Below, in pieces: positions 10,575 to 24,149 of a stretch of 64,000 nucleotides of DNA; within the stretch, counting starts at the first letter, position 1, and each line of letters opens with the position of its first letter. Where the stretch lies: contig WARS01000013.1 of assembly GCA_008933995.1 (NCBI GenBank), positions 14,635,806 through 14,699,805 on the forward strand. Reading direction: 5' to 3'. Under the pieces are notes generated by a model that had not been told where the DNA came from, did no database searches, and saw only the letters and a program-made list of their open reading frames with translations. The position numbers and the translations under genes were made by a program. Source of the stretch: Datnioides undecimradiatus. Its lineage: Eukaryota; Chordata; Actinopteri; Lobotiformes; Datnioididae.

Positions 10575-13500
10575 ATGGCCCACCAGGCAACCCCTAGTTC
10601 CCAGAAGGCCCTGATGATGGAGCTGAAGTCTCTGCAGGAGCAGCCGGTGGAGGGCTTCCGCATCACTCTCGTGGAGGAGTCTGACCTCTACAACTGGGAA
10701 GTGGCCATCTTTGGGCCCCCAAACACTCTTTATGAGGGGGGATACTTTAAGGTAGGACAAAACTTTCTAACAGTAATTAAAGGACAGGAATTTTAGGCAT
10801 TGAGATGATGAGACACATGCATTAAGATGATTTGTATTTGTCAGATAAAATTAAGTTGTGTGTTATAATGATTGTTGCAGTTTCTTGCATATAATTCATC
10901 TATGGCTTGGTGCACCTCTACCTCTATTGGTACAAGGTTTTTTTTCTTTAGATTTACAGTGTTTTCAGGCTGCCATTTTTCTTTCTTTCTTTTTTTTTTA
11001 GTCTTTCTCCCCTGTCCCTCCATTCTCCTTGTCCAACCCCCCCCCCCTCGCTGTATGATGGTTGTGCTTCAGAGTGCTATTTTTAGCTGTAAGACCGATA
11101 TAAATGGCACCTCAGCACAGAGAAAGAGTAAGAGAGAAGGGCATGATGAGACTCATCTTCCTTGTTTTCATGTTACTTACTCAGCCAAACATCTAGAGAA
11201 TGCAGTACAGTGAAAGCCCACATTCAAGTTGGGGCAATGCAGATGATATTGTAGCTTTTCAGGAATGCCAAAATAGTACACAGCAGGCGTTGCTGTAGTC
11301 TGCTCCCGCAGGTGACCCGTGTTGATTATATTACGCTTTGACTTTACAGTGACATGTTAAGTATTGTCAGCTCGAATCAATTTTAGCCTATTGCCTTGGA
11401 TTACAAGTTTGTTTGAGAGTTTTTTTCACAACCTGTATAACATATTATATTACACCCTCAATCCTGAAACCCTGCGGTCATACATGTAAAGACTCCACAT
11501 GCAAAAAGAGGGAAAAAAGGAGAGACGTTATTCCTCAGAGCAATAGAGGAGGCATGTACCATAGCTTGAATTTCCAACTTAGCTAACTTGCACGTTTCTA
11601 AAAGAGACACGTAACATATAACACAGGTCTGTGTATCCTTCTTGCTGAGGCAAATAACGCTTTGTGACATTGTGACACCAATATAATTACAGTGATAAAT
11701 ATGATTCAGATGCAAACTTGTTGAGTCTGGTATACAAGAAAAAGTAGTACCTTGACTGTTATGCTGTGGCATTGGTGCAATTTGCTATCATTTACCGAAA
11801 GATTGGTGGAGCCTGTTAGCAGCCTGTTTCTGTTGCTGCACACTGCATGTAGTGCAGAAGTTCAAAAGACAAACCATGTACACTTATGCATTATGACAGA
11901 GTAAATATGTTTTAGTATGTGCCTGTATGTCCGTGGGGTAACTGATTATTGACACTAGTGACGTGTGTTGTTACATCTGTGCTTTTGAATGTCCCATGGC
12001 TGCACTAGTGTTGTGACTGCTTGTGGAGTAGTGATAGTCCTATCTAAGAGGCAGCAGTTCATTCAGAGCTGGGGTGGTGTTACACACACACACCCAAGAC
12101 TTCAAGCCTTTCATGTAGATAATTGCGCAATACTTAAGAAAGAAAACAGAACCAGAAACAACAACTATTACGTTGGCTCATGTCTAGCTCTCTTCAGTAT
12201 TACAGTTTGACAGAAACCAGAGTACAGTTTGTTACATGACCACAGACATGACATATCAGCTTTATCCTTATCTCAAGAGACGTGCAAAATATTGTGGATC
12301 CATGTTTTTTCACCTCCTTTTTGTTTAAGGAAGCATGTAGGGAGAATTTAGTTTGTCTCACCAGAAAAAAAAAGTCTTACAAACTTCTCTTAATTTTGTT
12401 TATTTACATATGTAATATGTGTTTTTCCACATTTTACTAACCTCCAAAACATCAATGCATATCTCCCTGAGGTCTCTGCACTCTCAAGCTGAGACCCAAA
12501 GGCTCAAAAGACTTAAACATAGCATAACAGATGTCAGGCTTGGCTGTCTGTAAAGCACGTGTTGGCTGTCAACCTCTGTTTGTTCTCCCAGGCTCACATC
12601 AAGTTCCCAGTTGATTACCCGTACTCCCCACCAACCTTCCGCTTCCTCACTAAGATGTGGCACCCCAACATTTATGAGGTAAAACATTTGTTTGTCATTC
12701 AGTGTTTTCACACAATATTTGTAGCCAGTACCATGTCAGTTTTGCGTTTCTGTATGTTGTTGATGTTGTACAGTGTATTTTGTTTTGTTTCCAGAATGGA
12801 GATGTGTGTATCTCCATCCTGCACCCTCCTGTCGATGACCCTCAGAGCGGAGAGCTTCCCTCTGAAAGGTGGAACCCCACCCAGAATGTCAGGTAGTTTC
12901 TTCTTATTACATGTCTGTTATTTTGAATGCGTTGGGGATGATCATTTAAGTACTGATTTACAATAGACTGAACTAATTAAACTTGGTTCATTACTGCCGC
13001 CCTGTACCTCCTACTAAATTTATGTTTTTAAATATGGAATATACAATAAAAAAGCTGAATGTATTGTTAACATGCATTCCACATAATTGCAACGCCCCTG
13101 ATTTGATTCCCTTGTACAATCTGGAATCTAATAAAGGTAAAAATGCAAAAAAACTATCTTTAAATAAAGATAGGAAAGAAAACTATGGGTGGAGGACTTG
13201 TCATGCTTGTCTCTGTAAAGAACAAGTAAAAACTAAACAATAAAATGTCATGTGACATTCATACAGCATAAATCGAATTTAATTTTCAAACTGAAAATTG
13301 AGAACATTGTGAATTAACAGCTCAGCTTTACCTTTCCTTTGTTCTGTGTAACAACTTAAATGCAAGACAGTACCGCAGGGCAGCTTTTAGAATTTCTTTT
13401 CAATTTAACATGTCAGCAGGACTCATTTTTGTGGGGGACTAGAGGTAAAATGCTGAGTTTGTATTTGAAAACCTGAGCAGATTGCGTGCAGCATGTAATT

Positions 13501-14153
13501 GAGCCACAAGGGGAAAGAGGTGAGCTTACACCTCCGCCTGAGCTGGGATGAAGCTTACTACATTTTCAAAAGCCTGTGCAGAGCTTTCCTCTCATACAAT
13601 CTGATACTGGAGTGTCCTCATTTTCTGTCTGTCTGTGTGTTCCTTCATCATCAGGACTATCCTGCTTAGTGTGATCTCTCTGCTCAATGAGCCCAACACC
13701 TTCTCCCCGGCCAATGTGGATGCATCTGTCATGTTTCGTAAATGGAGAGACAGCAAAGGCAAAGACAAGGAGTATGCAGAGATTATCAGGTAACGTGATG
13801 TTGAATGTTTCACCCAAGTGTGGAGAAATATACAACGTGCTCACTGGAAATCTGTCTGGGCCCACAGGAAGCAGGTGATGTCAACAGCGGCGGAAGCCGA
13901 GCGCGATGGTGTCAAGGTGCCAACAACATTGGCGGAGTACTGTGTCCAGACTCGGGTTCCCTCCCAGGACAGCAGTTCAGACCTCCTCTATGACGACCTC
14001 TACGACGACGACATGGAAGAGGAAGATGAGGAAGAGGATGAGAGCGAGATGGAGTCCGTTGGTGAAGCCGGAGGGATCAGCGCCGTTGAGGACGGTGGGA
14101 CATCCACCAGGCATTACGACAACCAGGACGACTCGGGCAATGAAGACTCGTGA
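10575..14153 (+). CDS. ube2r2: Ubiquitin-conjugating enzyme E2 R2 (CDC34 family), five coding exons
   Basis: Coding exons are 10575-10751, 12592-12678, 12795-12892, 13655-13789 and 13868-14153, giving 260 aa. The E2 core shows [19 protein letters not shown], the HPN motif at 83-85, catalytic Cys93 in [11 protein letters not shown], and the acidic loop [14 protein letters not shown] that marks CDC34/UBE2R enzymes. The tail after about residue 200 is rich in Asp and Glu ([19 protein letters not shown]) and ends DDSGNEDS. In CDC34 this tail docks on the CUL1-RBX1 basic canyon for rapid K48 ubiquitin-chain building by SCF ligases. Residues such as AHIKFP, PPTFRF and [17 protein letters not shown] match UBE2R2 rather than CDC34, and the UBAP1 neighbour agrees. 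The tail is longer than in human (238 aa total). The ATG at 10575 is chosen because [13 protein letters not shown] aligns with the family start; an upstream in-frame GTG is ignored. Confidence 0.95.
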
Positions 14154-17053
14154 TGATCTGGATGATAACTCCTCCATGCCCATCCCTACACCCTCACCCC
14201 CCCTCCTTATGTGTTACGTTACAATTTTCAGTGTTTGCGTGTGTGTGTGTGTGTTTATACTTACAGTGGGGTTACAGGTCTACTGCCAAAAAGGTTTCAT
14301 CATTTATTAAACTAATAGAAATGATTGGTCCCATAATAGTTCTCAGATGCTATCACATAGCTTTTAGCAACATTTTTTTTTTTTTTTTTTTTTACTGTTT
14401 CTGCTGAAAATCTGAATTAGGTGTTTCCACCGTTTGCCTTAATTACAGCTTGCACTCTGTCTGGCTTCACATGTTTTGCAGAGTTTGAGAACCTAGTATA
14501 TTCCAGCATCGTTTGAGAGCTGCTCCGGGGTGTTTTTGATGTTATAATTCACGTTTTTAAGTGTGCTCATCGAGGTGGTTAAGGAACCGTACTCTTCCAC
14601 ATGACTTTAAGTAGAGTGTTATTACACTGTTGAGGCTGAGGTTGATCATGAGCAAGTTACTGACCCCAGACAAGGCAAAACATCCCCTCACCATCATTCG
14701 TTTTACTCTAGTTTTTATATCCTGTTTTAATGTTCCCAATACACTCAGCTCCCCCTGTGCTATGTAGAGCAACTTTTTTGTTTTCAACAGTGAAATTTCC
14801 GTATTGTTCAACCCATGATGAACCATTAGACTTGTTTTGCCATTATAGAGATGGTTCGGTATCTGCAGATTTTTGGTCGTTTGACTGTAGTTTTGTCGGC
14901 TGAACAAGGGCTTTGTTTGTTGTGTTTGCTTTGTATCTTGGATGCAGATGCATTTCTACTTCAGAGAAATGTTGGCTTTATACCACGGTGCCATCTCGAG
15001 GCCTGTCAGGTCCCAGGTTCCAGCCTTTTAATCAGAGTGCAGCAACAATTACTTACTTAGTAGAAGACCATAAAAATTAACAATGTGTAGGAACACGTGT
15101 TAATGTTATACTGCATGCATGGTGAGGCAAGCATTTTAAACAATCTTACCATCACTTATATTAGTATTTCACTTACTTACAGGTATGTCCAAGAGATACA
15201 AGTTACATGCATGATTTCAAAATAGTTCTTTAAATGAAAAGCTTCCACAAAGTAAAGAGATTGTCTTAGTTTTTGATAAATGATGAAAACAAATTGTCCT
15301 TGTGGTGGTCTCTTGCACTCCACTGTACCTGGCCAGGTCTTGGTCTGGCTAGCCCATGTCAGATTGTATGTCTTTTTGTTGAAAAATTGGCTTTACACAC
15401 CCTGTCTTTTACTCGTTGCTTTTTTTAAATGTACTTTTGTTGAGATTCTGTCCTCCCTCTCTTGCCCCTTGTATTTTCTGGGACGGCTCAGACGGTCTGG
15501 CCAATGGACACTCTACTTGTTTGGCTCATTAATCAGTCAATGAGCTGGACAGCTTGTCCTGTCAATGCCCATCAGTGTGTCCCAGAATATCCCTGTCCCT
15601 CTTGCGCCTGTCTGTTTCGACTTTGATGCAATCAACTTAAACTTGCAAACAGAGGCTCTGCCGTGACACACCCCCCTTGGACCCATGTTCATCGCAACTG
15701 CTCCCTCATGATTCCTCAAAGCAATGTCATTTGATTTGGTTGGGGGGGGGGGTAAACAAGGTTAAGACCTTTTCTCACATCGCCTCCTACACCTCTCTCT
15801 GCCTCTTAAACCTCAGGGCCTCAATAGACTTTCACTGAGAGAGAAAAACCAGTCAAAGAGAAACTTAACTCATAAACTGCTCCTCACCTCCACCTTCTTT
15901 TTCTTACTTTCTGTGTCACTGGGTTTTTAGAGAGCAGAGAGTGAACTGCAAGCCTTCGATCCCACCGCCGGCGTGTTTACACGTGACTGGGTGTTGCTGT
16001 TGGTCCTGGTTAGAGTCCTTTAAGTTGTTTTCTTCTTGGTAGGCTAGATTCAAATAAAAAAAAATCAAAATACACCTGTAGGGACTTCTCCTTGAAACAA
16101 GGCACACATTATGTTGCGATAGATGTGAAAATGTTACGTTTTTGCGCTGTGACTCCAACTTCAGCTTAAATGCAACTTAGTGAAAATTGGACATTGTTAC
16201 TGTGCTACACCACATCCAGAGTCTGTTTATTGACAGGGACAAAATCAACATGCAGCTTAGTTACACATTTGCATTTGAATGAATATGACACTGATTGCCT
16301 GTTATCCGTGTGTGTGTATATTTACATTTACTATTCATCTATTGACTATAATGTCAGGGTTTTCTTGTTCCTGTCTCTGTGGAACCGATGCAGACTTCTG
16401 CCACACAAGTGAGTTTGCCCAAATGACCTTTCGGACTTTGTCCAGTTGAGAAAACATTCAGTGTGTTTGCACTGTTCTCGTGCTGTTTTGGGAGGCCTGA
16501 ATTGACTGATACAAAAAACCCTACCCTCTGAGTATTAAACATTTGAACACACTGAACAGCATATTATGACTAATATTACTTGTATGGCATCAAGTAAATT
16601 ACACATTTTGAGCTGTGTTTTATGGTTGTGGTTATGAATCTGTTGCCCTTTTCAACTCAACAGAGCACCATGCAAACCTTTGATTCTAATGGATGGATTT
16701 TATGCCAAGGAAACCAAGTACAGCTCCACAACTGTTCATTTTAAAGACTACGGAGCAAAGGGATGAACTCTTAAAGAGATACCTTTTGGATTTTAATGTG
16801 AAGCCAAATGAGTGATACATTTCCCCCTGGCCCTGTGCTTTGGATGCTCACAGAGACTGGATTCTGTGGAGAACAGGGAAAGGATATCCACTCCTGAACC
16901 GGATCTTTAATGGATTTGATATCAAGGCACAACAGGAAGCAGATATATGCCAGAGAAATTAAACCTTTCTTGGATCTTTGCCCATTTTTTTTGCCCTTCT
17001 CTCACCATATAAAGGAAGTGAAAATGTTGTGAAACGTACCAGTTAAATATGTG

Positions 17054-17630
17054 TTAGCTGAAGGTGTAGTTGGACATATTAGGAAATTCACTTGATATTG
17101 CACAAAGTAAAATTAAAAGATTTCTAGTACTCTGAAAGCTTAGCTTTGCACAAAGACTCTATAACCATGGGGAAACACCTAGCCTAGCTCTGCCTCACTG
17201 TAACAAAGTCTACCAACTTGCATGCCATAACCTCGCAGACACCATTGTATTTTGTTTATCTATTTTGTCCAAAGTGTAAAGAGGATTACAAGAGTCATGT
17301 GTCAAACTATGGCTGGGAATACCAATCTCTCAGATGGCCAATTGACGTTACATTCAAATGTTTATGCTAAGGTTTTTGTACAGATTAAACAAACAAGATA
17401 CAACATCATAATGAAGAACCTTAGAGGTGTTGGCATGTTGACTTCAGTACCAATGGACAGAGCCAGGCTAGCCGTTTCTCCCTGTTTCCAGTGTTTAGGC
17501 TATGGTAAGCTAACCAGTTGCTGGCTGTTGCTTAATATTTAACAGACATACAGAATTGTGGTATTATTTTTCTCACTTAACTCTGCCAGAAGGGAAACGT
17601 GTTCCTAAAATGTTGAACTATTCCTCTTAA
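17054..17630. mobile_element. diverged nonautonomous DNA transposon (MITE-like), copy 1
   Basis: The left end reads TTAGCTGAAGGTGTAGTTGG-ACATATTAGGAA. The right end, reverse complemented, reads TTAAGAGGAATAGTTCAACA-TTTTAGGAA. These are imperfect terminal inverted repeats of about 30 bp. The inside (GCCAGGCTAGCCGTTTCTCC, then GGTAAGCTAACCAGTTGCTG) matches from memory a very common interspersed repeat of spiny-rayed fishes. There is no coding capacity. Confidence 0.65.
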
Positions 17631-17639
17631 TACAAAGTC

Positions 17640-18041
17640 ACAGACAACAGCCAGTATGCTGAACTTATCTTAGCTTAGACAGAGGGAATCAGCTAGCCAA
17701 GGTCAATGCTAAGGTAATAAAGTCTGCCTACCAGCACCTTTAAAGCTCGTTAATTGACACATCACTTCTTGCTTGTTTAAAGCTGTAAAAATTGTAATTT
17801 TAAAAGGTTGGGTTGTGATTTTACTGGGGGTAATGTTTCAAACTATTTGAAACATGACTTCTTGAAGTCTACAGTTGAACAGAGACAGGCTAGTTGTTTC
17901 TCTCTGTCTTCAGTTTGTCTGCTAAGCTAAGCTAACCAGCTGCTGGCATTAGCTTCATATTTAATTGACACACACGAGAGTAGTCTAAATCTCCTCTTCT
18001 AACTCACAGCAAGAAAGTAAATAAGTGTTTCCCAAAATTAT
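17640..18041. mobile_element. second, partial copy of the same MITE family
   Basis: Immediately after copy 1, the same internal words recur: AGACAGGCTAGTTGTTTCTC, GCTAAGCTAACCAGCTGCTG, and the terminal-like AAATAAGTGTTTCCCAAAAT. The left terminal repeat is missing. Copies 1 and 2 lie in the same orientation, so this is either nested insertion or a preference for one spot. Confidence 0.6.
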
Positions 18042-18619
18042 TTTTGCTTCTTGTTCCAAATTTGGAAATTGGACTAAGCGTTGTTTTGTAGAATAAAATC
18101 TAGGTGTAGTGTAGCCCATATGATAGTAAGTCAAATATAAATCTAGAGCTCTTTGATCTTAAAATCCTCCTTTTTTTTACTGAAATGAATGCCTTGATTA
18201 TATAATGAGGATGGGTGGAGTAAAGCTAAGGAGGCCTTTTGAGGGGAGTGAGCAACCATCAGTTATTATCTCTGAGTGATGATGATAATTTCCAAACTCA
18301 ACCTAAAAATGAGTCATTATGAGGTCTGCAGTCTGGGATGTTGAGATGTTATTCCATACACACTATTACATACAAAAGACCGAATGAAATTATTTAGTTT
18401 CATTTAATCTGCGTGTGTGCGAGCATGTGTGTGTGGTCACACACTCAATGGACTGACCTGCGTGTCCACAGCGCTGCCACAATGTGTCCGCACCTATTGA
18501 TGTTAATGCTGTCCTTGTTGGTTTCTTCTTTGATTTTGTCTTTTTTTTCCCTCATCATTTTGTGTTTGTGAGGATGCAAATGTCACTCATAAAGTTTCTA
18601 TTGTTAAAAAAAAAAAAAA

Positions 18620-20400
18620 CATTGTTTGGTTTGTTTGCAATATAGCTTTGATATCTGTTGCTAAGCCCACATGTCATGGAAAATGGACAACACGCAAGTT
18701 GGTTTTTGGAGTAAAAATTAGGGTTGATATGCAAACGGAGGCATACAGTTGTTGTGGTTGAGATGGAAATTCATTTAAAATAAAACAGTATGTCATTGAA
18801 GCCTGCTTAAAGGGTTTCACCTTGTTTTACCATGGGACACTAGTCATTATTACATGCTTAGTGTAGTCATTAATATGTTGGAATTATAATTTAAATGTTG
18901 GCTAACAAAAGTTACATCAAAAACATACTTTGAGTAGATGAGTAGTGCTAACCAGGTCGAAGTTATTACACTTGATACGTACTGAACATTTAATTAAAAA
19001 ATATATACATCCTCACTTTTATTTTATACCTAGGCTTTATTCAAACTACTCTCTGAAACCTGTTAAGTGTGACATTGTTCCAGGAAGGTTATGTCGTTAC
19101 TGAACATTTTTATGTAATTTTTCAGTGCTTTAGGCGCCACAGACAAACACAACACCCCCATTCACCTCTGATTTATTGAGGTGAAAACAGAAGTTTCCAA
19201 AATGAATACTTAATATCCAGCTGGACAAATTAAACCAAACCACAAACCATTGTTAGAAAGTACATTTTTGTTAAGTTTTATGAGCCAACCCCTTTAGGCT
19301 GTTTGATGGCTAGATCTATGCAATATTACAGTCCATATGGTCACTGTAATGAAATTTTATTGAATGCTCAGAGATATTCCATGCCTTATAATATTACATA
19401 AACTACAAAGTTGCAGAGTAAATGTTTAATGATGAAGAGAAGCGTAATTTCAATTCAGAACAATTAGTCTTTTTTTATCAGTGGAAGAGCAGATTTTATG
19501 CTCTACCAGGCAAGAAATTAATTACTGGTTCAGTGATACCCTGAGAGGTCTTAAAGCAGTATTTCAGCTTTTGCCCAGTGTTATTGTACGGTAAGTTACT
19601 TTGAGTGCTTTCACTGACCTTCATGTTTACTGCAACTCTGTGTATGTCCTCCACACTAACACACAATCAGAGGACAGATACCACAAAGTGTTCCAATAAT
19701 GTATTAAGTGTCTGCATTATAATTTATGATGTGGAAATTCTGACAATTACAAATGGATCATTAGTATACAAAGTCCTATATAATACATAATTTGGTTTGA
19801 TAACTAGTGTTAACCTGCTGTACAGTTTTTGACTTTAATGTGTACACTGAGCCAGTCTCATTGCATTGCAATAATAGACTCAAATTTTATGACTTGAGTT
19901 TCTTACATGATATAATGATCCCCATTGACGGACTTTAACTAATAGGTGTGCTGCGCTATTAATGGTATGCTGAATGCTGGAAAGAAGCCTGTTACTTCTA
20001 CAGCCTGCTGCTGAGTGGTTGATTAATTTAAACATTTTTCTCACATTCTTTGTTTTACAATTTAAAAAGTGAATTTCCCACCTCTCAATGCAGCAAATGT
20101 GGACAAATTTGATTTTGTCGCCACCTTGTGGTAACATCAACTGTCAGCCGGTACGTTTTTGATCCAGTCATCTTTATACTTGAGCAAGTTAATTTTACCT
20201 CAGTGTTTTTACCAGTATTAACTCAGCTTGTGTCTTTATTTCACATTTTAAAAATAAGATTTTTGAAGCATCCAGGTACATTTTTGGATACAATTTATTC
20301 TGAATACAACTAATTGTGACTATAGTATCAAGATCATTAAAATCCCATTATTCAGGTTTACACTCTTCCACTGAGGTCCTGAGTGATTCTAGTAATAAGA
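18620..20400. other. UBE2R2-NUDT2 intergenic stretch
   Basis: AT-rich sequence with no supported exon. It lies between two genes that converge (UBE2R2 plus, NUDT2 minus). The only notable site is a CTCF-like motif at 20119-20131. Confidence 0.5.
20119..20131 (-). promoter_or_regulatory. CTCF-like motif
   Basis: The minus strand reads CCACAAGGTGGCG, which fits the CTCF core CCASYAGRKGGCR at all but one position. It lies in the gap between convergent UBE2R2 and NUDT2. A short motif alone is weak evidence. Confidence 0.3.
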
Positions 20401-20446
20401 GGATGTCATTCTCCTTTGTTTATTCCTCCTTCACAAGGTTTTGTGT

Positions 20447-20456
20447 TTTATTTATT
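20447..20456 (-). terminator. nudt2: candidate NUDT2 poly(A) signal
   Basis: Two overlapping AATAAA hexamers on the minus strand lie about 300 nt beyond the NUDT2 stop codon. Another AATAAA is at 20419-20424. These are the first canonical signals I noticed downstream of the gene. Confidence 0.45.
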
Positions 20457-20754
20457 TTCAACATTTAAAACATCTATTTTTAATCACATTACATATGACT
20501 TCAAGATTTAAAGATACGGGGCAACCATATTTTTGTGCAACTTTGTGATCTAGTTTTTAAGCATTGATTCGTTGCCTCCTGACTCACCTTGTTTTGACAG
20601 AAAGGAATATACTCAGCCTTACATTATACAGTACAGTCGAGGCAATGTGTATAAATCAATCACACAAGTTGTAGACATATGTACTATATGATTGAGTGCT
20701 CTACCAAAGTAAAGTCTGAGGTGAGTTAGTCTGCACTGTGTGAATTCTGGTTCA

Positions 20755-21352
<598 letters not shown>

Positions 21353-22363
21353 TTACATTGAGTGTTACATTGAGTGTCTAGAAATCCAAAACAAAACTAA
21401 AAATACACAAAACTCTGCAGGGGGAGCAAAATGTGACAAATTGTTTCATTTCCATGAATTATAAAGTAATTCTAAAAGTACTTGTGATCCATAAAGAAAA
21501 ACCTCTCGTGTTATTTCTTTTTCAAGTGTTTTTCTACATGAAGTATATATCAACATTTTAATTTCCCCATGCTGTTTTGAAAATAAACAGACTAGTTAAA
21601 AGCATATTAGACAGGTGAATACAATTTGCAGGTGGGATATAGATGAAAGTACTGATCCTTAACAAAAGTTCAGTTAAAGGTGCCTGTGTGTTTCCATCTG
21701 CATATATTTTATTGGCTCTGTTAACTAACATACAAACTGCAAAGTCATTTTAGATATTTATGGTTAAAACAACTGTGTTAAATTCTGAAGAGTAACATCT
21801 TTTCTCCCCACAAAATATCCAGTAGTATTGTGGGAGTGCACATCTAGCAGGGAATGACAATGACATTACTGAACAATTCCACCAGTAAGGTGCAGGTACT
21901 GGCCTAATTTAAACCTTTCCTGCTTTTCACTGGAGTTAGTATGAGCTTGCCAATGAAAGATTAATATTAAAGTGTTGCTAATAACAAAGAAAATTGAATC
22001 TTGATCATTGTGTTCATATCTTTGACCACATTGCTGAGTATTAAATCAGGAAATGAAATTACTCCATCACTGTGATTGAGAGGCGCTTTGCAGCAGGCAT
22101 TAGCTGCAACTTGTGCTTATTCATTGACAGATTTTACAGGCTTGCAACCTCATGTATCAACACTGCTACAACAGCAGAGTTACATAAACAAGAAGAGAAC
22201 CCTGGTACCATCTCCTGCATGTTAGCTAGCATAACTTCTCTGCTCGCACAGATCAGTCAAATATTAGCGTGAATGAACTTTATGTTTCAGTTTCTACTCT
22301 CACCGCAGGTGTAAAACATGACCAGCATTTATTTACGTTATTTAAAATATGTCAGAAACTTAC

Positions 22364-22500
22364 GGTCTATTGACTCTTACAAGGTGTATTTGAGCGCAGT
22401 CAGTTCCTCACTGGCTGAGAGCGCAGCGGGGCTCGGCGGTGCACTGGGAAATGTGTCCGGTCGTCTTTGAAGACCAACACCAATAGTTCCGCTTTGTAAA
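22364..22500. promoter_or_regulatory. probable divergent NUDT2/RFESD promoter with NUDT2 5' UTR exon
   Basis: On the minus strand a strong donor (GACC|GTAAGT) at 22358-22363 can close a NUDT2 untranslated exon starting in the 22380-22500 GC-rich patch. That patch holds GCACTGGGAAATGTG (22441-22455), close to the ZNF143/STAF site GCATTCTGGGAAATGTAGT, and a CCAAT box at 22480-22484. RFESD lies on the other strand 1.7 kb away, so a shared promoter is possible. Start sites are inferred. Confidence 0.5.
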
Positions 22501-22972
22501 ACGACTACTTTGACAGTTACTGAAGCAAAACTCCTTATTTTAGCTAAATAAAATTAACTGCAATATACTCATAATTTGAGGAAAACCTTGGGTAAAATAT
22601 ATACACACACACACGTATATATTAGATTAAATAGTTTGTACCTCAAAACTAACTCATAACATAGTTGTACTGTGTGTGTAAACTAAAACATTAATGATAT
22701 TAAAAATAAACAGTACAGTATTTCCTAGGAGACGAAGTAGCTTTCTACTACAACTGCCATGGTCATAACTGCAGATGATGAATGTGATACAAATTTGAAT
22801 AATTCAGGAACATGAAACAAGTGAACTAAAATATATGTCTGTATTTCAAATAATATAAGATTTAAATGAAAAGATTCACCCCCTTCAAAATCTCTTGCAA
22901 TGACAGATTAAAAAATGGTTTTATGATAAATGTACATATTTCACAATCAAATAGATGCTGTGCCTGCCAGAG

Positions 22973-23092
22973 ACAGATAAGAAATGTTGGCTTGTTTCTG
23001 AAGATGATAGTGATGGGGCCTCCTTCTCACATGAGCTGAGCTGTCAGGAGACAGTTGTTCAGCTTGACGGAATTCGTGCCGCTATGTTTCAA
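22973..23092 (+). other. orphan exon-like open segment, function unknown
   Basis: A TGCCTGCCAG acceptor, a 120-nt open frame and a CAAG|GTAAAG donor occur in order. The frame includes DKKCWLVSEDDSDGASFSH and QETVVQLDGIRAAMF, which look protein-like. Spliced onto RFESD at 24146 it would not keep the Rieske frame, so it is not an N-terminal RFESD extension. It may be a 5' UTR exon, a relic, or chance. Confidence 0.25.
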
Positions 23093-24149
23093 GGTAAAGA
23101 CAAAAAATTCTCCCAAAATACAGGTTTTGTTATTGTTAGAACAGACAGACAGGGTGCTTAAACATAATGCAACTTTAAGGGAATTGTACAAATGTAGCTG
23201 ATAGTCACTTAGCAGTGATGTACTGTTTTCCTGACAGAAACAATCATTTTGCTTTTTCTGTAGCTCATTCCTTCATAGCAATGTAGATGTCTGTGGTTCA
23301 GCCAGAGGCCTCGGGACATGTGACTTTCGCTGCTACTACTACTGTGCTTACTCAGCCAGCACTGAAATGCTCATTATTCCACTTCGCTATACATGAATCA
23401 CACTTGAGGTCAGGTTTCCCTGAATCGAGACATTTTTGGTATATACGGACTGTCACAGAGCTTACACATCAATGTAGGACTGAGGTATCAAGATGACCAA
23501 TGCTTTTATACAACAACGACGTTTATATTTTTTGTCACTGTATTTGTCCCACTATCGTCACTTCCTATGGGACATGCATATCATAATCTGCTATTGACTG
23601 CTCAGTTACTCTGTATTTAGGGAACATACAGAAAGCAAATATTAAGCCTTTAATTTAAGAAGTGATCTGGTTCCACTTAGTCTCTGTCTTATTATAATTC
23701 ATATGTTCACTCAGTGGTTAAACTAGTGATGATGAGACAGATATTAGGGATTAATATTGCAGGTCTGAGTATATTTAGAAGGGAGCTGATAAAGTGCAAA
23801 GAGATGTCCTTGCACGGATTTTTCAAGCTGGGTGTTCTGGAGGAGTTGTGGACTTAATTTAAGATGACAACTGTGATGGGAAGTGCCAACACAATAATCC
23901 CAGTGACAAATCCCAAAGACACACTTTTCATGTTGAGATTTAAGTTGAAGCTCTCACCTGGAAATACAAGTCAGTTACAGCGCTGCACAGATGACATTGA
24001 TTGCAGGATAGTTACTACCAATTGTGTAATGTTGGACTATAAATAAAGTAGTTTCTATTATTGGTAAAGAATAAAAAGCACATTTCTCTCAGATAAATAT
24101 AAAATCGTGTTATTTTCTGCTTGCCTTATAAACAGCATTTTACAGAGCG

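Larger units (their letters stand above)
14154..18620 (+). other. ube2r2: probable long UBE2R2 3' UTR and flank, containing repeats
   Basis: No further coding exon is seen after the stop codon. The stretch has a (GT)n run near 14240, a poly-T run at 14372-14393, and two diverged MITE copies at 17054-18041. Possible poly(A) signals on the plus strand include ATTAAA near 14307, AATAAA near 17718, and a CATAAA variant near 18583 followed by an A-rich stretch. Which one ends the transcript cannot be decided from sequence. Confidence 0.4.

Noticed and set aside
13566-14310. Overlapping frames around the UBE2R2 tail
   Set aside because: Alternative-frame shadows of the last two UBE2R2 exons; only the frame continuing from Cys93 is conserved.
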